DNA from: an uncultured Pseudomonadota bacterium
Lineage (GTDB): Bacteria; Pseudomonadota; Gammaproteobacteria; Methylococcales; Methylomonadaceae
Direction: 5' to 3'
NCBI GenBank assembly: GCA_903918375.1
Contig: CAIXED010000079.1
Location: forward strand, 1-35,981
DNA: 35,981 nt
Positions 24,497 to 35,050 of the stretch are shown here, piece after piece; positions within the stretch are counted from its first letter, which is position 1; each line of letters starts with the position of its first letter. The notes beneath the pieces were generated by a model. It saw only the letters and a list, made by a program, of their open reading frames with translations. It had not been told where the DNA came from and did not search any database. The translations under genes and the position numbers were made by a program.

Positions 24497-25165
24497 ATGG
24501 ATAAAGAAACTAAAAAAGTATTATTTGAACCCTTGGTCGATAACAACCCAATCACCTTACAGGTGCTTGGGGTGTGTTCAGCTTTAGCGGTTACCTCGCA
24601 AATGTCGACTTCATTAATCATGGCGTTGGCATTAACTTCAGTAACAGCTTGTTCAAGTGCGGCGATTAGTGCGGTACGTCAACACACACCTAGCAGCATC
24701 CGGATTATCGTACAGATGATCATTATTGCTTCGCTAGTAATCGTGGTTGATCAGTTGTTAAAAGCCTTTGCTTTCGATGTCAGCAAAAAACTATCGGTAT
24801 TTGTTGGTTTGATTATTACCAACTGTATCGTTATGGGTCGTGCTGAAGCGTATGCGATGAAAAACCCACCGTTACAAAGCTTCTTAGATGGTATTGGTAA
24901 CGGCATGGGCTACAGCTTGATTTTAATCATGGTTGCAGCTTTTAGAGAAACATTGGGTTCAGGCAAATTATTAGGTTTTGAAGTATTACCATTAGTTAAA
25001 GACGGTGGTTGGTACATTCCTAATGGTTTAATGCTGTTGCCACCTAGCGCGTTCTTTATTATCGGCTTGATTATCTGGGGCTTCCGTACTTTTAAACCCA
25101 ATCAAGTTGAACGTAATGAATTCAAAATCATGTCGATTTCTCATGGTGAAGGAGGGCATCACTAA
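24497..25165 (+). CDS. nqrD: Na+-translocating NADH:quinone reductase subunit D
   Basis: A six-span membrane subunit of the Nqr pump; with NqrE it forms a pseudo-symmetric pair that binds an intramembrane iron-sulfur centre. The 222-residue product has the expected [27 protein letters not shown] start, with a Cys in the first span, then [23 protein letters not shown] with the second conserved Cys. The C-terminus [16 protein letters not shown] is also typical. Its stop shares a base with the nqrE start (25165), so translation is coupled. Confidence 0.96.
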   Translation: MDKETKKVLFEPLVDNNPITLQVLGVCSALAVTSQMSTSLIMALALTSVTACSSAAISAVRQHTPSSIRIIVQMIIIASLVIVVDQLLKAFAFDVSKKLSVFVGLIITNCIVMGRAEAYAMKNPPLQSFLDGIGNGMGYSLILIMVAAFRETLGSGKLLGFEVLPLVKDGGWYIPNGLMLLPPSAFFIIGLIIWGFRTFKPNQVERNEFKIMSISHGEGGHH

Positions 25166-25773
25166 TGGAAGCCTATATCAGTTTATTTGTTAAAGCGATT
25201 TTCATTGAAAACTTAGCATTATCGTTTTTCTTGGGAATGTGTACTTTCTTGGCGGTGTCCAAGAAAATTTCCACAGCGATGGGCTTAGGGATTGCGGTAA
25301 TGGTTGTCCAAACCTTAACCGTTCCAGCTAATAACTTCATCTATCAAACATTATTGAAAGAAGATGCTTTAGCTTGGCTTGGCGTTACTGGCGTAGATTT
25401 AAGCTTTTTAAGCTTGCTAAGCTGTATCGGTATGATCGCGGCTATCGTACAAATCTTGGAAATGACTTTAGATAAGTTCTTTCCTGCTTTGTACAACGCT
25501 TTAGGTATTTTCTTACCTTTAATTACAGTTAACTGCGCGATTTTGGCGGGTAGTTTGTTCATGATTGAACGTGACTACAACTTCAGCGAAAGCGTAGTGT
25601 ATGGCGTAGGTAGTGGTTTTGGTTGGGCATTGGCGATTACCGTCATGGCCGGCGTCCGCGAAAAATTAAAATACAGTGATATTCCAACCGCCCTTCAAGG
25701 CCTAGGTATTACATTTATTACAGCTGGCTTGATGTCTTTAGGCTTCATGGCTTTCTCTGGAATTCAATTATAA
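25165..25773 (+). CDS. nqrE: Na+-translocating NADH:quinone reductase subunit E
   Basis: This 202-residue membrane subunit is the partner of NqrD, with six hydrophobic spans in inverted topology. Conserved segments include [31 protein letters not shown] with a Cys in the first span, [21 protein letters not shown] with the second Cys, and [18 protein letters not shown]. The Cys pairs of NqrD and NqrE jointly hold the membrane iron centre. The start overlaps the nqrD stop by one base. nqrF begins 10 bp downstream. Confidence 0.96.
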   Translation: MEAYISLFVKAIFIENLALSFFLGMCTFLAVSKKISTAMGLGIAVMVVQTLTVPANNFIYQTLLKEDALAWLGVTGVDLSFLSLLSCIGMIAAIVQILEMTLDKFFPALYNALGIFLPLITVNCAILAGSLFMIERDYNFSESVVYGVGSGFGWALAITVMAGVREKLKYSDIPTALQGLGITFITAGLMSLGFMAFSGIQL

Positions 25774-25783
25774 GGGTATCGTA

Positions 25784-27004
25784 ATGCTAGAAATTGCATT
25801 AGGAGTTATTTTCTTCACGGCTATCGTGATTGCACTGGTGTTTTTAATCATCGGTGCTAAGAACAAATTAGTGGCCTCTGGCGATGTGGAAATTCTGATC
25901 AACCATGAAAAGAAAATCCATGTGCCAGTGGGTTCTAAATTATTAACAGTTTTAGCTGACAACCAATTGTTCGTCTCATCAGCTTGTGGTGGTGGTGGTA
26001 CATGCGGTCAATGTAAAGTTAAAGTTCATGCTGGTGGCGGTGATATTCTGCCTACTGAGTTGTCACATATCAGCAAACGTGAAGCAGCAGAAGGTGAGCG
26101 GTTAGCTTGCCAAGTCTCTGTTAAACACGACATGGACATCGAAGTAGAAGACAGCGTATTCGGCGTTAAAAAATGGGAATGCACCGTTAAGTCTAACGAA
26201 AACGTTGCAACTTTCATTAAAGAGTTGGTGTTGGAATTGCCTTCTGGCGAAGCAATCGACTACCGCGCTGGTGGTTACATTCAAATCGAATGTCCTGCCC
26301 ACGTTTCTAAATATTCAGATATGAATATCGAAGAAGAATATCGCCCAGACTGGGATAAATTTAACCTATGGCGTTTTGTGTCAGACGTTAAAGAACCGGC
26401 TTTGCGCGCCTATTCAATGGCTTCATATCCTGAAGAAAAAGAAATTATGTTGAACGTCAGGATTGCTACTCCACCACCAGGCGCATCAGATGATGTTCCT
26501 CCAGGTGTGATGTCGTCCTTTATTTTCAACTTGAAACCAGGTGATAAAGTATTCGTTTCAGGGCCTTATGGTGAATTCTATGCCAAAGACACTGATAACG
26601 AAATGGTATTCATCGGTGGTGGTGCTGGTATGGCGCCAATGCGTTCACATATCTTCGATCAATTACGCAGATTAAAATCTAAACGTAAAATGACCTTCTG
26701 GTATGGTGCGCGTAGCAAACGCGAAATGTTCTATGTAGAAGATTTCGATATGTTGGCTAAAGAAAATGACAATTTTGAATGGCATGTGGCTTTGTCTGAT
26801 CCGCTTCCAGATGATAACTGGAAGGGTTATACCGGCTTCATTCATAACGTATTGTTTGAAGAGTTCTTGAAAAACCATCCAAACCCAGAAGATTGTGAAT
26901 ACTACATGTGCGGTCCTCCAATCATGAATTCATCAGTCATCAACATGCTAATCGCTAATGGTGTTGACCCTGAAAACATCTTCTTGGATGATTTCGGCGG
27001 CTAA
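25784..27004 (+). CDS. nqrF: Na+-translocating NADH:quinone reductase subunit F (NADH entry)
   Basis: The electron entry subunit: it oxidises NADH through FAD and passes electrons to its [2Fe-2S] cluster. The 406-residue product has one N-terminal span (about residues 3-24), a ferredoxin domain with Cys ligands in [12 protein letters not shown] and in RLACQV, an FAD-binding domain (RAYSMASYP) and an NADH-binding domain ([23 protein letters not shown]; terminal LDDFGG). It has full family length. It is last in the nqrABCDEF operon and is followed by a hairpin terminator at 27028-27064, with nqrM beyond it. Confidence 0.97.
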   Translation: MLEIALGVIFFTAIVIALVFLIIGAKNKLVASGDVEILINHEKKIHVPVGSKLLTVLADNQLFVSSACGGGGTCGQCKVKVHAGGGDILPTELSHISKREAAEGERLACQVSVKHDMDIEVEDSVFGVKKWECTVKSNENVATFIKELVLELPSGEAIDYRAGGYIQIECPAHVSKYSDMNIEEEYRPDWDKFNLWRFVSDVKEPALRAYSMASYPEEKEIMLNVRIATPPPGASDDVPPGVMSSFIFNLKPGDKVFVSGPYGEFYAKDTDNEMVFIGGGAGMAPMRSHIFDQLRRLKSKRKMTFWYGARSKREMFYVEDFDMLAKENDNFEWHVALSDPLPDDNWKGYTGFIHNVLFEEFLKNHPNPEDCEYYMCGPPIMNSSVINMLIANGVDPENIFLDDFGG

Positions 27005-27027
27005 TTAAGTTAGTTAAAGCAGTCAAG

Positions 27028-27064
27028 AAACGAGGAGTAATCAAATGATTTCTCCTCGTTTTTT
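27028..27064 (+). terminator. Hairpin terminator between nqrF and nqrM
   Basis: A 10-bp stem (AAACGAGGAG with CTCCTCGTTT) around a 14-nt loop is followed by a T run. nqrM lies 29 bp beyond, so its expression needs read-through or a promoter of its own. Confidence 0.75.
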
Positions 27065-27092
27065 GTTTCTAAGTTTAAATAAGGAGCTAACA

Positions 27093-27272
27093 ATGACCTA
27101 TTTTTTAATAACCTTTGTTGTGATGTTGGTAGTGATTGCGATTATGGCGGTTGGCGTGATGTTTGGGCGTGGTGCGATTAAAGGTTCTTGTGGTGGTACT
27201 GGAAACTGTATTTGCAAAACTAAGTGCGACAAAAGAAAAAAGATTGAAGCTGAGCAAGAAATTAACGCTTAA
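27093..27272 (+). CDS. nqrM: Nqr maturation protein NqrM
   Basis: NqrM (DUF539) is a small membrane protein needed to deliver iron for the intramembrane iron centre between NqrD and NqrE. The 59-residue product starts at ATG 27093 after AAGGAG. It has one hydrophobic span (about residues 3-22), followed by the Cys-rich tail GSCGGTGNCICKTKCDKRK, with four Cys as expected for iron binding. Its position directly after nqrF is typical. A longer in-frame start at 27045 would run into the hairpin and is not supported. Confidence 0.9.
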   Translation: MTYFLITFVVMLVVIAIMAVGVMFGRGAIKGSCGGTGNCICKTKCDKRKKIEAEQEINA

Positions 27273-27304
27273 TCGATTTCCAATCTTGATGCAATTGGGT
27301 CATT

Positions 27305-29311
27305 GTGCAAAAACCATTCAAAATCCAAAGTCGTTATCAACCCGCTGGTGATCAGCCAACCGCGATTAAACAATTGGTCGAAGGCCTGAATCACGGTGAA
27401 TTGCATCAAACCTTATTAGGGGTAACTGGTTCCGGTAAGACCTTTACTGTTGCTAACGTTATTCAACAAACCCAGCGCCCAGCGATGATTATGGCGCCGA
27501 ATAAAACGCTTGCCGCGCAGTTGTACGGGGAAATGAAAGAGTTTTTCCCTGAAAACAGCGTTGAATATTTCGTTTCTTACTACGACTACTACCAACCGGA
27601 AGCCTATATTCCGGCCTCGGATACCTTCATTGATAAAGACGCTTCGCTAAATGAACATATTGAGCAAATGCGTTTATCAGCGACTAAAGCCTTACTCGAA
27701 CGCCGTGACACCATTGTAGTTGCCACGGTTTCCGCGATTTACGGTTTGGGTGAGCCTGAATCATATTTTCAAATGGTGTTGCACTTGGTGCGTGGCGATA
27801 TGGTGAAGCAGCGCGATATTTTGCGTCGCTTGGCGGAAATGCAATACACCCGTAATGACATCGAATTGCGCCGTGCGACCTATCGGGTTAGAGGCGAGGT
27901 GATTGATGTATTTCCAGCCGAATCCGAAGAACAAGCGCTACGAATTGAGTTATTCGATGATGAAATTGAACGCTTATCGATGTTTGACCCGTTGACTGGC
28001 GAAATTTTGCAGCGGATTTCACGCTTTACCATTTATCCGAAAAGCCACTACGTTACCCCGCGCGAACAATTATTGATTGCGGTGGAAAAAATCAAACTGG
28101 AACTGGCCGAGCGTCTGACTGAATTACGCGATAACCATAAATTAGTCGAAGCCCAGCGCTTAGAGCAGCGAACTTTGTTTGATATTGAAATGATTCTGGA
28201 AGTGGGTTATTGCTCAGGCATCGAAAATTATTCGCGGCATTTATCCAGTCGCGCTGATGGCGAATCACCGCCGACCATGTTTGATTATTTGCCGAAAGAT
28301 GGCTTGGTATTTATCGATGAAAGCCACGTTACCGTGCCGCAAATTGGCGCAATGTATAAAGGCGACCGTTCGCGAAAAGAAACTTTAGTCGAATATGGCT
28401 TTCGATTGCCATCGGCTTTGGATAATCGGCCTTTACGTTTTGATGAGTTTGAACAGATCGTTGGTCAGCGGGTTTATGTATCGGCTACGCCAGGATCCTA
28501 TGAGAAAGAACATTCCGGCGCAGTGGTGGAGCAGGTGGTTAGGCCAACGGGCTTAGTTGATCCATTAATCGAAGTGCGGCCAGCGACGACGCAAGTGGAC
28601 GATTTGTTGTCGGAAATCAATAAACGGGTAGCGTTGGAAGAACGGGTTTTAGTGACCACTTTAACTAAGCGCATGTCGGAAGATTTAACCGATTATCTGC
28701 TGGAACATGGCATCAAAGTGCGTTATTTACATTCGGATATTCAAACCGTGGAGCGGGTAGAGATTATTCGTGACCTGCGTTTGGGGGTGTTTGATGTGTT
28801 GGTGGGGATTAACTTATTACGAGAAGGTTTAGATATTCCCGAAGTGTCGCTAGTGGCGATTTTGGATGCCGATAAAGAAGGTTTTTTAAGATCGCAAGTG
28901 TCCTTGATTCAAACCATAGGCCGCGCTGCGCGAAATTCTAAAGGCAAAGCGATTTTATACGGTGACAAAATCACTCGTTCGATGCAACTGGCGATTGAAG
29001 AAACGCAGCGTCGTCGGGCGAAACAGGAAGAGTTTAATCAGCTGAATAATATTCAACCGAAAACCGTGTTTAAGTCGGTGACCGATATTTTGGAATTATC
29101 GATTCCCGGTTCGGGTGGCTCGATTGCCAGCACTCGGGCGAAAGTGGCTGAACCAGCGGCAGAATACAAACCATTAACCCCGAAACAAGCCGCTAAAACC
29201 CTGAAGCAGTTGGAAGATAAAATGTACCAACATGCTAAAAATCTCGAATTTGAGGAAGCGGCAAGGGTTAGGGATCAGATTAAATTATTACAAGCCGAGA
29301 TGGGTGTTTAA
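27305..29311 (+). CDS. uvrB: Excinuclease ABC subunit B
   Basis: UvrB is the damage-verifying helicase-like subunit of nucleotide excision repair; it is loaded by UvrA and recruits UvrC. The 668-residue protein starts at GTG 27305 with the conserved [17 protein letters not shown]. It has Walker A GVTGSGKT, the DNA-wedging beta-hairpin region [12 protein letters not shown], the VIDEFPAE-equivalent VIDVFPAES, helicase motif [17 protein letters not shown], motif [11 protein letters not shown], and a C-terminal UVR domain for UvrC contact ([24 protein letters not shown]). It has full length. It lies 32 bp after nqrM on the same strand. No SOS (LexA) box was identified. Confidence 0.97.
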   Translation: MQKPFKIQSRYQPAGDQPTAIKQLVEGLNHGELHQTLLGVTGSGKTFTVANVIQQTQRPAMIMAPNKTLAAQLYGEMKEFFPENSVEYFVSYYDYYQPEAYIPASDTFIDKDASLNEHIEQMRLSATKALLERRDTIVVATVSAIYGLGEPESYFQMVLHLVRGDMVKQRDILRRLAEMQYTRNDIELRRATYRVRGEVIDVFPAESEEQALRIELFDDEIERLSMFDPLTGEILQRISRFTIYPKSHYVTPREQLLIAVEKIKLELAERLTELRDNHKLVEAQRLEQRTLFDIEMILEVGYCSGIENYSRHLSSRADGESPPTMFDYLPKDGLVFIDESHVTVPQIGAMYKGDRSRKETLVEYGFRLPSALDNRPLRFDEFEQIVGQRVYVSATPGSYEKEHSGAVVEQVVRPTGLVDPLIEVRPATTQVDDLLSEINKRVALEERVLVTTLTKRMSEDLTDYLLEHGIKVRYLHSDIQTVERVEIIRDLRLGVFDVLVGINLLREGLDIPEVSLVAILDADKEGFLRSQVSLIQTIGRAARNSKGKAILYGDKITRSMQLAIEETQRRRAKQEEFNQLNNIQPKTVFKSVTDILELSIPGSGGSIASTRAKVAEPAAEYKPLTPKQAAKTLKQLEDKMYQHAKNLEFEEAARVRDQIKLLQAEMGV

Positions 29312-29376
29312 ATATCTAAACATTCGGCTGGATTTATTATTACTAAGATTTAATAACATTATTTGAGGATTATTGC

Positions 29377-30696
29377 ATGGAAAGTAAAAAGATATTGGGT
29401 ATTGCTGGCAGTGTTGGTGCTGGATTAGTCATTTGGATTGGGGCTAGTCTTTATGCGGCAAAAAATACTGAGTCTGAAATTAAAGCGATGGTGGAAAAAA
29501 CAGCCACTGAATGTGATGCGCGAATTACTAATTTACAACATGAACAGGGTTTAATTGCATCAGCCGGTCAATTTTTAGTGCATATTGGTGATGAATGTAA
29601 TGCTGATCCTTCGCAACGAGATTGGCTAGTTGCTCAGGTTGATTACACAATTAATAATCTAATTTTGCCTGATGCAATATCGCGTTTCAATTGGAGCTTA
29701 AAACAGGTTTCTAGTGATATTGGTGAAATAGAGCCTGGGATTCAATTTGAAGGTTCTGGTAAAGTGTCGTTAACAAAAAAAATCTATTCGGATATTAAAT
29801 CATCTGAAATTGTAAGTTCATATGACGACCAAAATTTGCGAATAGAACCTTTTATAGGTGATGTTGAATGGGATATGAACTCGGTTGTTTTTAATTTAAA
29901 AACGCCGAGATTAGTCAGCCGTGGTGATGGAAGTGCAATTGAGTTACAAGGAGTAGGGGTTCAAGTTGATATACAAAATCGTCAGATTGGAACAGGCAAA
30001 TCCTCCTTCGCGATTGATAAAATGAGTACAAATACCGCTACTGCTGAAGGATTAAGTTTTTCTGGAGAAACTGTTGAAAATGCAGATCGTCTGGAAGCAA
30101 AGTTAACTTATGGGTTGCGACACAGCGAATCGTTTGGCTATAGCGTTAATGATTTACTGATGGAAGTTGCCGTTAAAGGTTTACATGCTGAAAGTATTAA
30201 AAAGCTAGTCGAAATAACAAATCAATCTTCATTTCAAGATTTGACTGCAGAGCAACAAAACCAATATCGAACCGCATTAAAGCAATTAATTGCACAAGGT
30301 ATGTCGATGGGTATTTCTAAATTGAGCGGCACGTTAAATAATGGTTCTGAAACCAGTATTGTTGATGGTAATTTAATGATTAACATTCACCCAGACTCCA
30401 ATCTTAATCAACAAAAAATACAATTAGCGAAAGTACTGGAGTCATCAGGGCAATTAATCGTTAATGGCAAAGTAATTGATCCTGTACAAAAACAACAAAT
30501 TGTTCAAATGGGATTTGCGACCGCTACGCCAGAAGGTTTGAAAGCTAATTACGAATATTCGGCAGGGATTTTAAAAACCAATGGACGCATCATTGATGCT
30601 GAGTATTTGACCGAAGGTTTAGATAAAATTGATAATCAGATTAATGATTTTTTATCTGGAACAGCAAATATTAATCAAGATATTTTAGAAAATTAA
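29377..30696 (+). CDS. DUF945 (YdgA-like) family protein
   Basis: The 439-residue protein has an N-terminal signal anchor (about residues 6-27) and then a long, beta-rich domain, probably periplasmic, typical of the DUF945/YdgA family. Typical features are a KNTESEI start after the span, repeated strands (SGKVSLTKKIYSD; DVEWDMNSVVFNL; ELQGVGVQVDIQNRQIGTGKSSFAIDKM) and a C-terminal segment with NGKVIDPVQKQQIVQMGFATATPEGLKANYEYSAG. No enzymatic motif is visible. Family members are abundant envelope proteins without a firm function. A bidirectional terminator follows it. Confidence 0.8.
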   Translation: MESKKILGIAGSVGAGLVIWIGASLYAAKNTESEIKAMVEKTATECDARITNLQHEQGLIASAGQFLVHIGDECNADPSQRDWLVAQVDYTINNLILPDAISRFNWSLKQVSSDIGEIEPGIQFEGSGKVSLTKKIYSDIKSSEIVSSYDDQNLRIEPFIGDVEWDMNSVVFNLKTPRLVSRGDGSAIELQGVGVQVDIQNRQIGTGKSSFAIDKMSTNTATAEGLSFSGETVENADRLEAKLTYGLRHSESFGYSVNDLLMEVAVKGLHAESIKKLVEITNQSSFQDLTAEQQNQYRTALKQLIAQGMSMGISKLSGTLNNGSETSIVDGNLMINIHPDSNLNQQKIQLAKVLESSGQLIVNGKVIDPVQKQQIVQMGFATATPEGLKANYEYSAGILKTNGRIIDAEYLTEGLDKIDNQINDFLSGTANINQDILEN

Positions 30697-30735
30697 TAAG
30701 CTTGTTTGGCAAAGCTTGTATAGAGCGGTTAAGGT

Positions 30736-30772
30736 TTTCGTGGAAAGTAATGCGGCTTTCCACGAATCTTTT
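30736..30772. terminator. Bidirectional terminator between the DUF945 gene and the RND permease gene
   Basis: A 10-bp stem (TCGTGGAAAG with CTTTCCACGA) around an 8-nt loop, with T-rich flanks on both strands, lies between the two convergent genes. Confidence 0.75.
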
Positions 30773-30779
30773 CTATCAA

Positions 30780-33700
30780 TTAAGCTAATTTTGACTTAAT
30801 TTCCATGCCCCAATTTTTCAAATCATCTAAATAACAATAAGCTACTGGAATCACCAATAAGCTTAAAAGCGTCGAAGTCACTAAACCACCTAATACAGCA
30901 ATCGCCATTGGGCTGCGGAACGAGGCATCGGCTTCGCCTAAGCTTAGCGCGATTGGCAACATCCCCGCACCCATAGCAATCGTCGTCATCACTATCGGCC
31001 TAGCACGTTTCAAACAAGCATCCAGCAAAGCTTCGGTGCGTGACAAACCGTGTTCTCGGCGGGCGACGATGGCGTATTCAACCAATAAAATCGAGTTTTT
31101 GGTGGCAATTCCCATCAACATAATCAAACCAATTAGCGACGGCATCGAAAAGCTTTTTCCCGCCAGTAATAAGGCCACAAAACCACCGCCAAACGATAAG
31201 GGTAGGGCGGCTAGAATGGTGATGGGTTGCAAAAAGTCTTTAAACAGCAAAATCAGCACGATAAAAATACACAACACCCCAGTCAACATCGCCACGCCAA
31301 AACTGGTAAACAGCTCGCCCATCATTTCCGCATCACCCACGCTGATTTGTTTCACGCCAGCGGGTAAGTTTTGAATACTAGGCAAAGCTTGCACTGCTTT
31401 AGTGACATCACCCAATGGCAGACCAGACAGCTCAATTTCAAAGTTGATGTTTCGCGAGCGGTCGTAACGATCAATCACCGCAGGCCCACTGGATAATTCC
31501 AGTTTTGCCACTTGACTGAGCATCACTGCCCCAGCGTTGAGATTGCTGGTCGGAATCGCTAAACGTTGTAACACGCTTAAATCCTGCCGACCTTCGCTTG
31601 CCAGTTTCACAACAATCGGAATTTGCCGTTGCGCCAAATTTAGCTTAGGCAAAGACATATCGTAATCACCCAGAGTAGCAATCCGTAAGGTTTCGGCAAT
31701 CGCCGCACTGGTCACTCCCAAATCAGCAGCACGGGCAAAATCAGGATGAACAGCGATTTCTGGTCTCACCAAAGCCGCGCTTGAAGCAACATTGCCCAAG
31801 CCAGGAATGGTTCTTAAATCACGCTCAACATTTCGAGCGGCAGTACTCAATGCTTGTGGATCATCGCCACTCAATACCAACACATATTTTTCCCCTGAAG
31901 CGGCTAAACCGACTTTGGTTCGTACCCCTGGCAAAGCTTGCAAGGCTTGGCGAATGTCTTGTTCAATCACTTGTTTACGCATCGGACGGTCTTGGCGATT
32001 GGCTAATAACACGGTTAAAGTGGCTTTTCGCACTTCGCCATTACCGGATTTATTAGCACTCATCGGATCGCTGCCTGCTGTACCCGCACCAATTGTGGTG
32101 TAAATGCTATTCACATAAGGCACCGCTTTAACTAACTGTCGCGCCGCCTCTGCCGAGGCTTGGGTTTGCGCCAAGGTCGAGCCGGGTGGCAGTTCCACAA
32201 ATACTTGAGTTTGTGGATTGTCATCGGGTGGAATAAAGCCAGTCGGTAACAGCGGAATCAATAAAATAGAGCCAACAAAAAACGCCCCAGCACCGAGCAT
32301 GGTGGTTTTGCGATGCTTTAAACACCAAGCCGCCATTTGCATATAAACCGTCATTAAACGGCCTTGAGCGGGCGCTTGATGATGATTGTTTTTCAATAAA
32401 TAAGCCGACATCATCGGCGTTAACATCCGCGCAACCACCAACGATGCCATAATCGCAAACGCTGCTGTCCAGCCAAATTGTTTGAAAAACCGACCTGCGA
32501 TCCCGCTCATAAAGGCCGTCGGTAAAAACACGGCCACTAATGAGAAGGTGGTAGCAACCACGGCAAGGCCAATTTCATCCGATGCTTCCATCGCTGATTG
32601 ATAAGCGGATTTACCCATTTGTTGATGGCGGACAATGTTTTCGACTTCCACAATCGCATCGTCAACCAAAATCCCAATCACCAACGATAAAGCCAGCAAG
32701 GTGACGACGTTCAAAGAAAAGCCCAGATATTGCATGCCTATAAAAGCCGGAATCACCGACAAAGGCAAAGCGACTGCCGAAATAAAAGTCGCTCGCCAAT
32801 CCCGCAAAAACAACCAAACCACCAAAACCGCTAATAAGCCGCCCTCGTAGAGCATGGTCATCGAGCCATGAAATTCTTCCGAAACCACGGTCACGAAGTC
32901 AAAAGCCTCGGTCATTTCAATATCAGGATTGTTGGCGCGAATCTCTGCCAAAGCTTTTTTCACGCCTTCGCCGACTTCCAATTCACTCGATCCACGGCTA
33001 CGCGTCACTTCAAAACCGACCACCGGCTTGCCGTTCAACATCGCTAAACTGCGTGGTTCAGCAACGCTGTCAGTAATGTTGGCGATTTGCTCCAAACGAA
33101 TTTTGCGGCCGTCGGCCAAAGCCAGTTGTATTGGCTTTAATTCATCGACCGAGCGGACATTGCCTAAAGTCCGAACCGGTTGCTCGCCACTGCCTAAATC
33201 GGTTCTGCCACCCGCGCTTTCTTGTTGCACTTGGCGCAGTTGGCGGGAAATGCTGGCGGCACTAATCCCCAAAGCTTGTAATTTCACTGGATCCAGCGCA
33301 ATCGATACCTCGCGGCTAACGCCACCCACTCGATTCACCGCACCAACACCGCGAACACTCAGTAAGCGTTTGGTAATCGTGTCTTCGACAAACCACGATA
33401 AAGCTTCAGTGTCGCGTTGCGATGAGGCGACGGTAAACGCCAAAATCGGCGAGCCAGCGACATCTAATTTACCCACCACCGGATCGCGCAAATCACTGGG
33501 CAAATCAGCGCGGACTTTTGACACCGCTGAACGGACATCATCAACCGCTTCTTGCACCGGTTTTTCCAAGCGAAATTCAGCGGTGATGCTCACGCTACCG
33601 TCTTGAACCTTGCTAGTAATATGTTTTAAGCCCTGCAAAGTAGCAATCGAGTTTTCGATTTTACGGGCAACATCGGTTTCTAATTGTGATGGCGAAGCGC

Positions 33701-33857
33701 CAGGTAAGCTGGCGGTGACGGTGACCGTTGGTAAATCAAGATCGGGGAAGTTTTGAATTTTCATTGACTGAAAACTCAACAAACCCGCGAAACTCAACAT
33801 CACAAACAGCATCACAGCTGGAATTGGATTGCGGATACACCAAGCGGAAACATTCAT
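30780..33857 (-). CDS. RND-family efflux permease (HAE1-type)
   Basis: The 1025-residue inner-membrane proton/drug antiporter has the duplicated RND layout: an N-terminal span (residues ~10-28), a large periplasmic loop (to ~330), six spans, a second loop and six more spans. Features include FPDLDLPTVTVTASLPGASPSQLETDVARKIE after the first span, the TM4 acidic pair in GILVDDAIVEVENIVRH (proton relay), and the second-half GIATKNSILLVEYA and RARPIVMTTIAMGAGMLPIALS motifs. Its length and the HAE1-like loop suggest export of hydrophobic compounds rather than metal ions, but the substrate is unknown. The start overlaps the adaptor gene by 4 bp (ATGA). No TolC-like outer-membrane gene is present here. 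Confidence 0.92.
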   Translation of the reverse strand: MNVSAWCIRNPIPAVMLFVMLSFAGLLSFQSMKIQNFPDLDLPTVTVTASLPGASPSQLETDVARKIENSIATLQGLKHITSKVQDGSVSITAEFRLEKPVQEAVDDVRSAVSKVRADLPSDLRDPVVGKLDVAGSPILAFTVASSQRDTEALSWFVEDTITKRLLSVRGVGAVNRVGGVSREVSIALDPVKLQALGISAASISRQLRQVQQESAGGRTDLGSGEQPVRTLGNVRSVDELKPIQLALADGRKIRLEQIANITDSVAEPRSLAMLNGKPVVGFEVTRSRGSSELEVGEGVKKALAEIRANNPDIEMTEAFDFVTVVSEEFHGSMTMLYEGGLLAVLVVWLFLRDWRATFISAVALPLSVIPAFIGMQYLGFSLNVVTLLALSLVIGILVDDAIVEVENIVRHQQMGKSAYQSAMEASDEIGLAVVATTFSLVAVFLPTAFMSGIAGRFFKQFGWTAAFAIMASLVVARMLTPMMSAYLLKNNHHQAPAQGRLMTVYMQMAAWCLKHRKTTMLGAGAFFVGSILLIPLLPTGFIPPDDNPQTQVFVELPPGSTLAQTQASAEAARQLVKAVPYVNSIYTTIGAGTAGSDPMSANKSGNGEVRKATLTVLLANRQDRPMRKQVIEQDIRQALQALPGVRTKVGLAASGEKYVLVLSGDDPQALSTAARNVERDLRTIPGLGNVASSAALVRPEIAVHPDFARAADLGVTSAAIAETLRIATLGDYDMSLPKLNLAQRQIPIVVKLASEGRQDLSVLQRLAIPTSNLNAGAVMLSQVAKLELSSGPAVIDRYDRSRNINFEIELSGLPLGDVTKAVQALPSIQNLPAGVKQISVGDAEMMGELFTSFGVAMLTGVLCIFIVLILLFKDFLQPITILAALPLSFGGGFVALLLAGKSFSMPSLIGLIMLMGIATKNSILLVEYAIVARREHGLSRTEALLDACLKRARPIVMTTIAMGAGMLPIALSLGEADASFRSPMAIAVLGGLVTSTLLSLLVIPVAYCYLDDLKNWGMEIKSKLA

Positions 33858-34960
33858 GGCGCCACCACCTTAACGCTATCGCCATCAGCTAAAAACCCCG
33901 CGCCACTGGCAACCAAACGATCACCGCTATTGATGCCGCTGATGATTTCTATGCGGTTATCCTGTCGCCGTCCTAATTGCACTTTGATTTGGTTGACTTT
34001 GGCCAAATCGCCATTTTGCTCTGACAAACGAAACACATAACTAAAACCCTCGCGCAACGACAAAGCTTCTTGTGGCACAGTCAAGGCATTGCTGCTGCTT
34101 AATTCAAATTCACCACGCGCGAACATGCCGGCTCGAAAACCTTGCTCAGCGGCATTGGCTAAATCGACGTAAACCAAACCGTTACGGCTTTGAAAATCCA
34201 AGCTCGGGGCTAAAGCGCGGACTTTGCCGATCACGGTGCCAACATCCGGCACGGTCACAGAAACCGCGAGCTCGGTTTTTAATTGGCTCATTTCAGACGC
34301 GGTGACTTCGCCGCGCCATTCCAAACGATTTTGGCGAATCAAACGAAATAATTCCTGACCCGGTGCGGCAACCGCGCCTAAAGTCGCGCTTCGACTGGAG
34401 ATAACCCCATCATCGCTGGCCAGTACTTTGGTGTGATGCAAACGTACCAATTGCGCGTCTAACGCTGCTTTTGCCGAAGCAACACGAGCTTCTGCGGTTT
34501 TTTCGCTGGTGAGATATTGGCCAACTTGCTGGGCGCTAAGGGCAATTGAACTGGAAATTTTGCGGGCGCGGTCGGCGTTTAAGCTGGCATCAGCATGAGC
34601 GGCTTGGGCTTCGGCTAATAATGCGCGGCTTTGTGCGACTTCGGCTTGGACGCTGTCATCGGCAAAGAGCGCCAAAACTTGACCTTTGCGAACCTTATCA
34701 CCGACTTGAGCATTAACAGAGGCTAATCGTAAACCGCTGACTTCAGCGCCAATAATCGCCTCTTGCCAAGCCATAATCGAGCCATTGGCTGCTAGGGTTT
34801 GCGGCAGGTTGCGTAATTCTGGCTCTATCACTGTCACGCTTAAAGTGGGGCGAATGTTAGTTGCTGGCTCTTTCTGGGGTTCTGATTTGCCGCAGCCAAC
34901 TGCAGCGGTAAGCACTAGGATTAATGGGATTACTGTGTAGAGAGACGATTGAATTATCAT
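33854..34960 (-). CDS. RND efflux periplasmic adaptor (membrane fusion protein), lipoprotein
   Basis: The 368-residue adaptor links the permease to an outer-membrane channel. The N-terminus is a lipoprotein-type signal (LTAAVGC, Cys at about residue 23). It is followed by the lipoyl-like first half-motif (GSIMAWQEAIIGAEVSGLRLASVNAQVGDKVRKGQVLALF), a helical hairpin (about 105-165; AQSRALLAEAQAAHADASLNADRARK), a second lipoyl half (ASDDGVISSRSATLGAVAAPGQELFRLI), a beta-barrel, and a membrane-proximal domain ending GDRLVASGAGFLADGDSVKVV. It overlaps the permease gene by 4 bp, a typical adaptor-permease operon. No regulator gene adjoins it. Confidence 0.92.
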   Translation of the reverse strand: MIIQSSLYTVIPLILVLTAAVGCGKSEPQKEPATNIRPTLSVTVIEPELRNLPQTLAANGSIMAWQEAIIGAEVSGLRLASVNAQVGDKVRKGQVLALFADDSVQAEVAQSRALLAEAQAAHADASLNADRARKISSSIALSAQQVGQYLTSEKTAEARVASAKAALDAQLVRLHHTKVLASDDGVISSRSATLGAVAAPGQELFRLIRQNRLEWRGEVTASEMSQLKTELAVSVTVPDVGTVIGKVRALAPSLDFQSRNGLVYVDLANAAEQGFRAGMFARGEFELSSSNALTVPQEALSLREGFSYVFRLSEQNGDLAKVNQIKVQLGRRQDNRIEIISGINSGDRLVASGAGFLADGDSVKVVAP

Positions 34961-34999
34961 AGTCCTTTAGCAATTGTCCTTGTTGAGAATGCAAAATTT

Positions 35000-35025
35000 A
35001 AGCCAGTATAAAACAAAGCTGGCTT
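35000..35025 (-). terminator. Possible terminator after the hypothetical gene at the right edge
   Basis: A 7-bp inverted repeat (AAGCCAG and CTGGCTT, 12-nt loop) lies between the stop of the 35-kb gene and the start of the adaptor gene. Its T run on the minus strand is weak. Confidence 0.4.
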
Positions 35026-35050
35026 TTAAATAATGACAAAAATACCCACT

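Noticed and set aside
32929-33606. Long open frame of 225 codons on the plus strand opposite the RND permease
   Set aside because: Its composition (Ser/Thr/Arg/Pro-rich, no domain) is that of an antisense shadow of the real gene.
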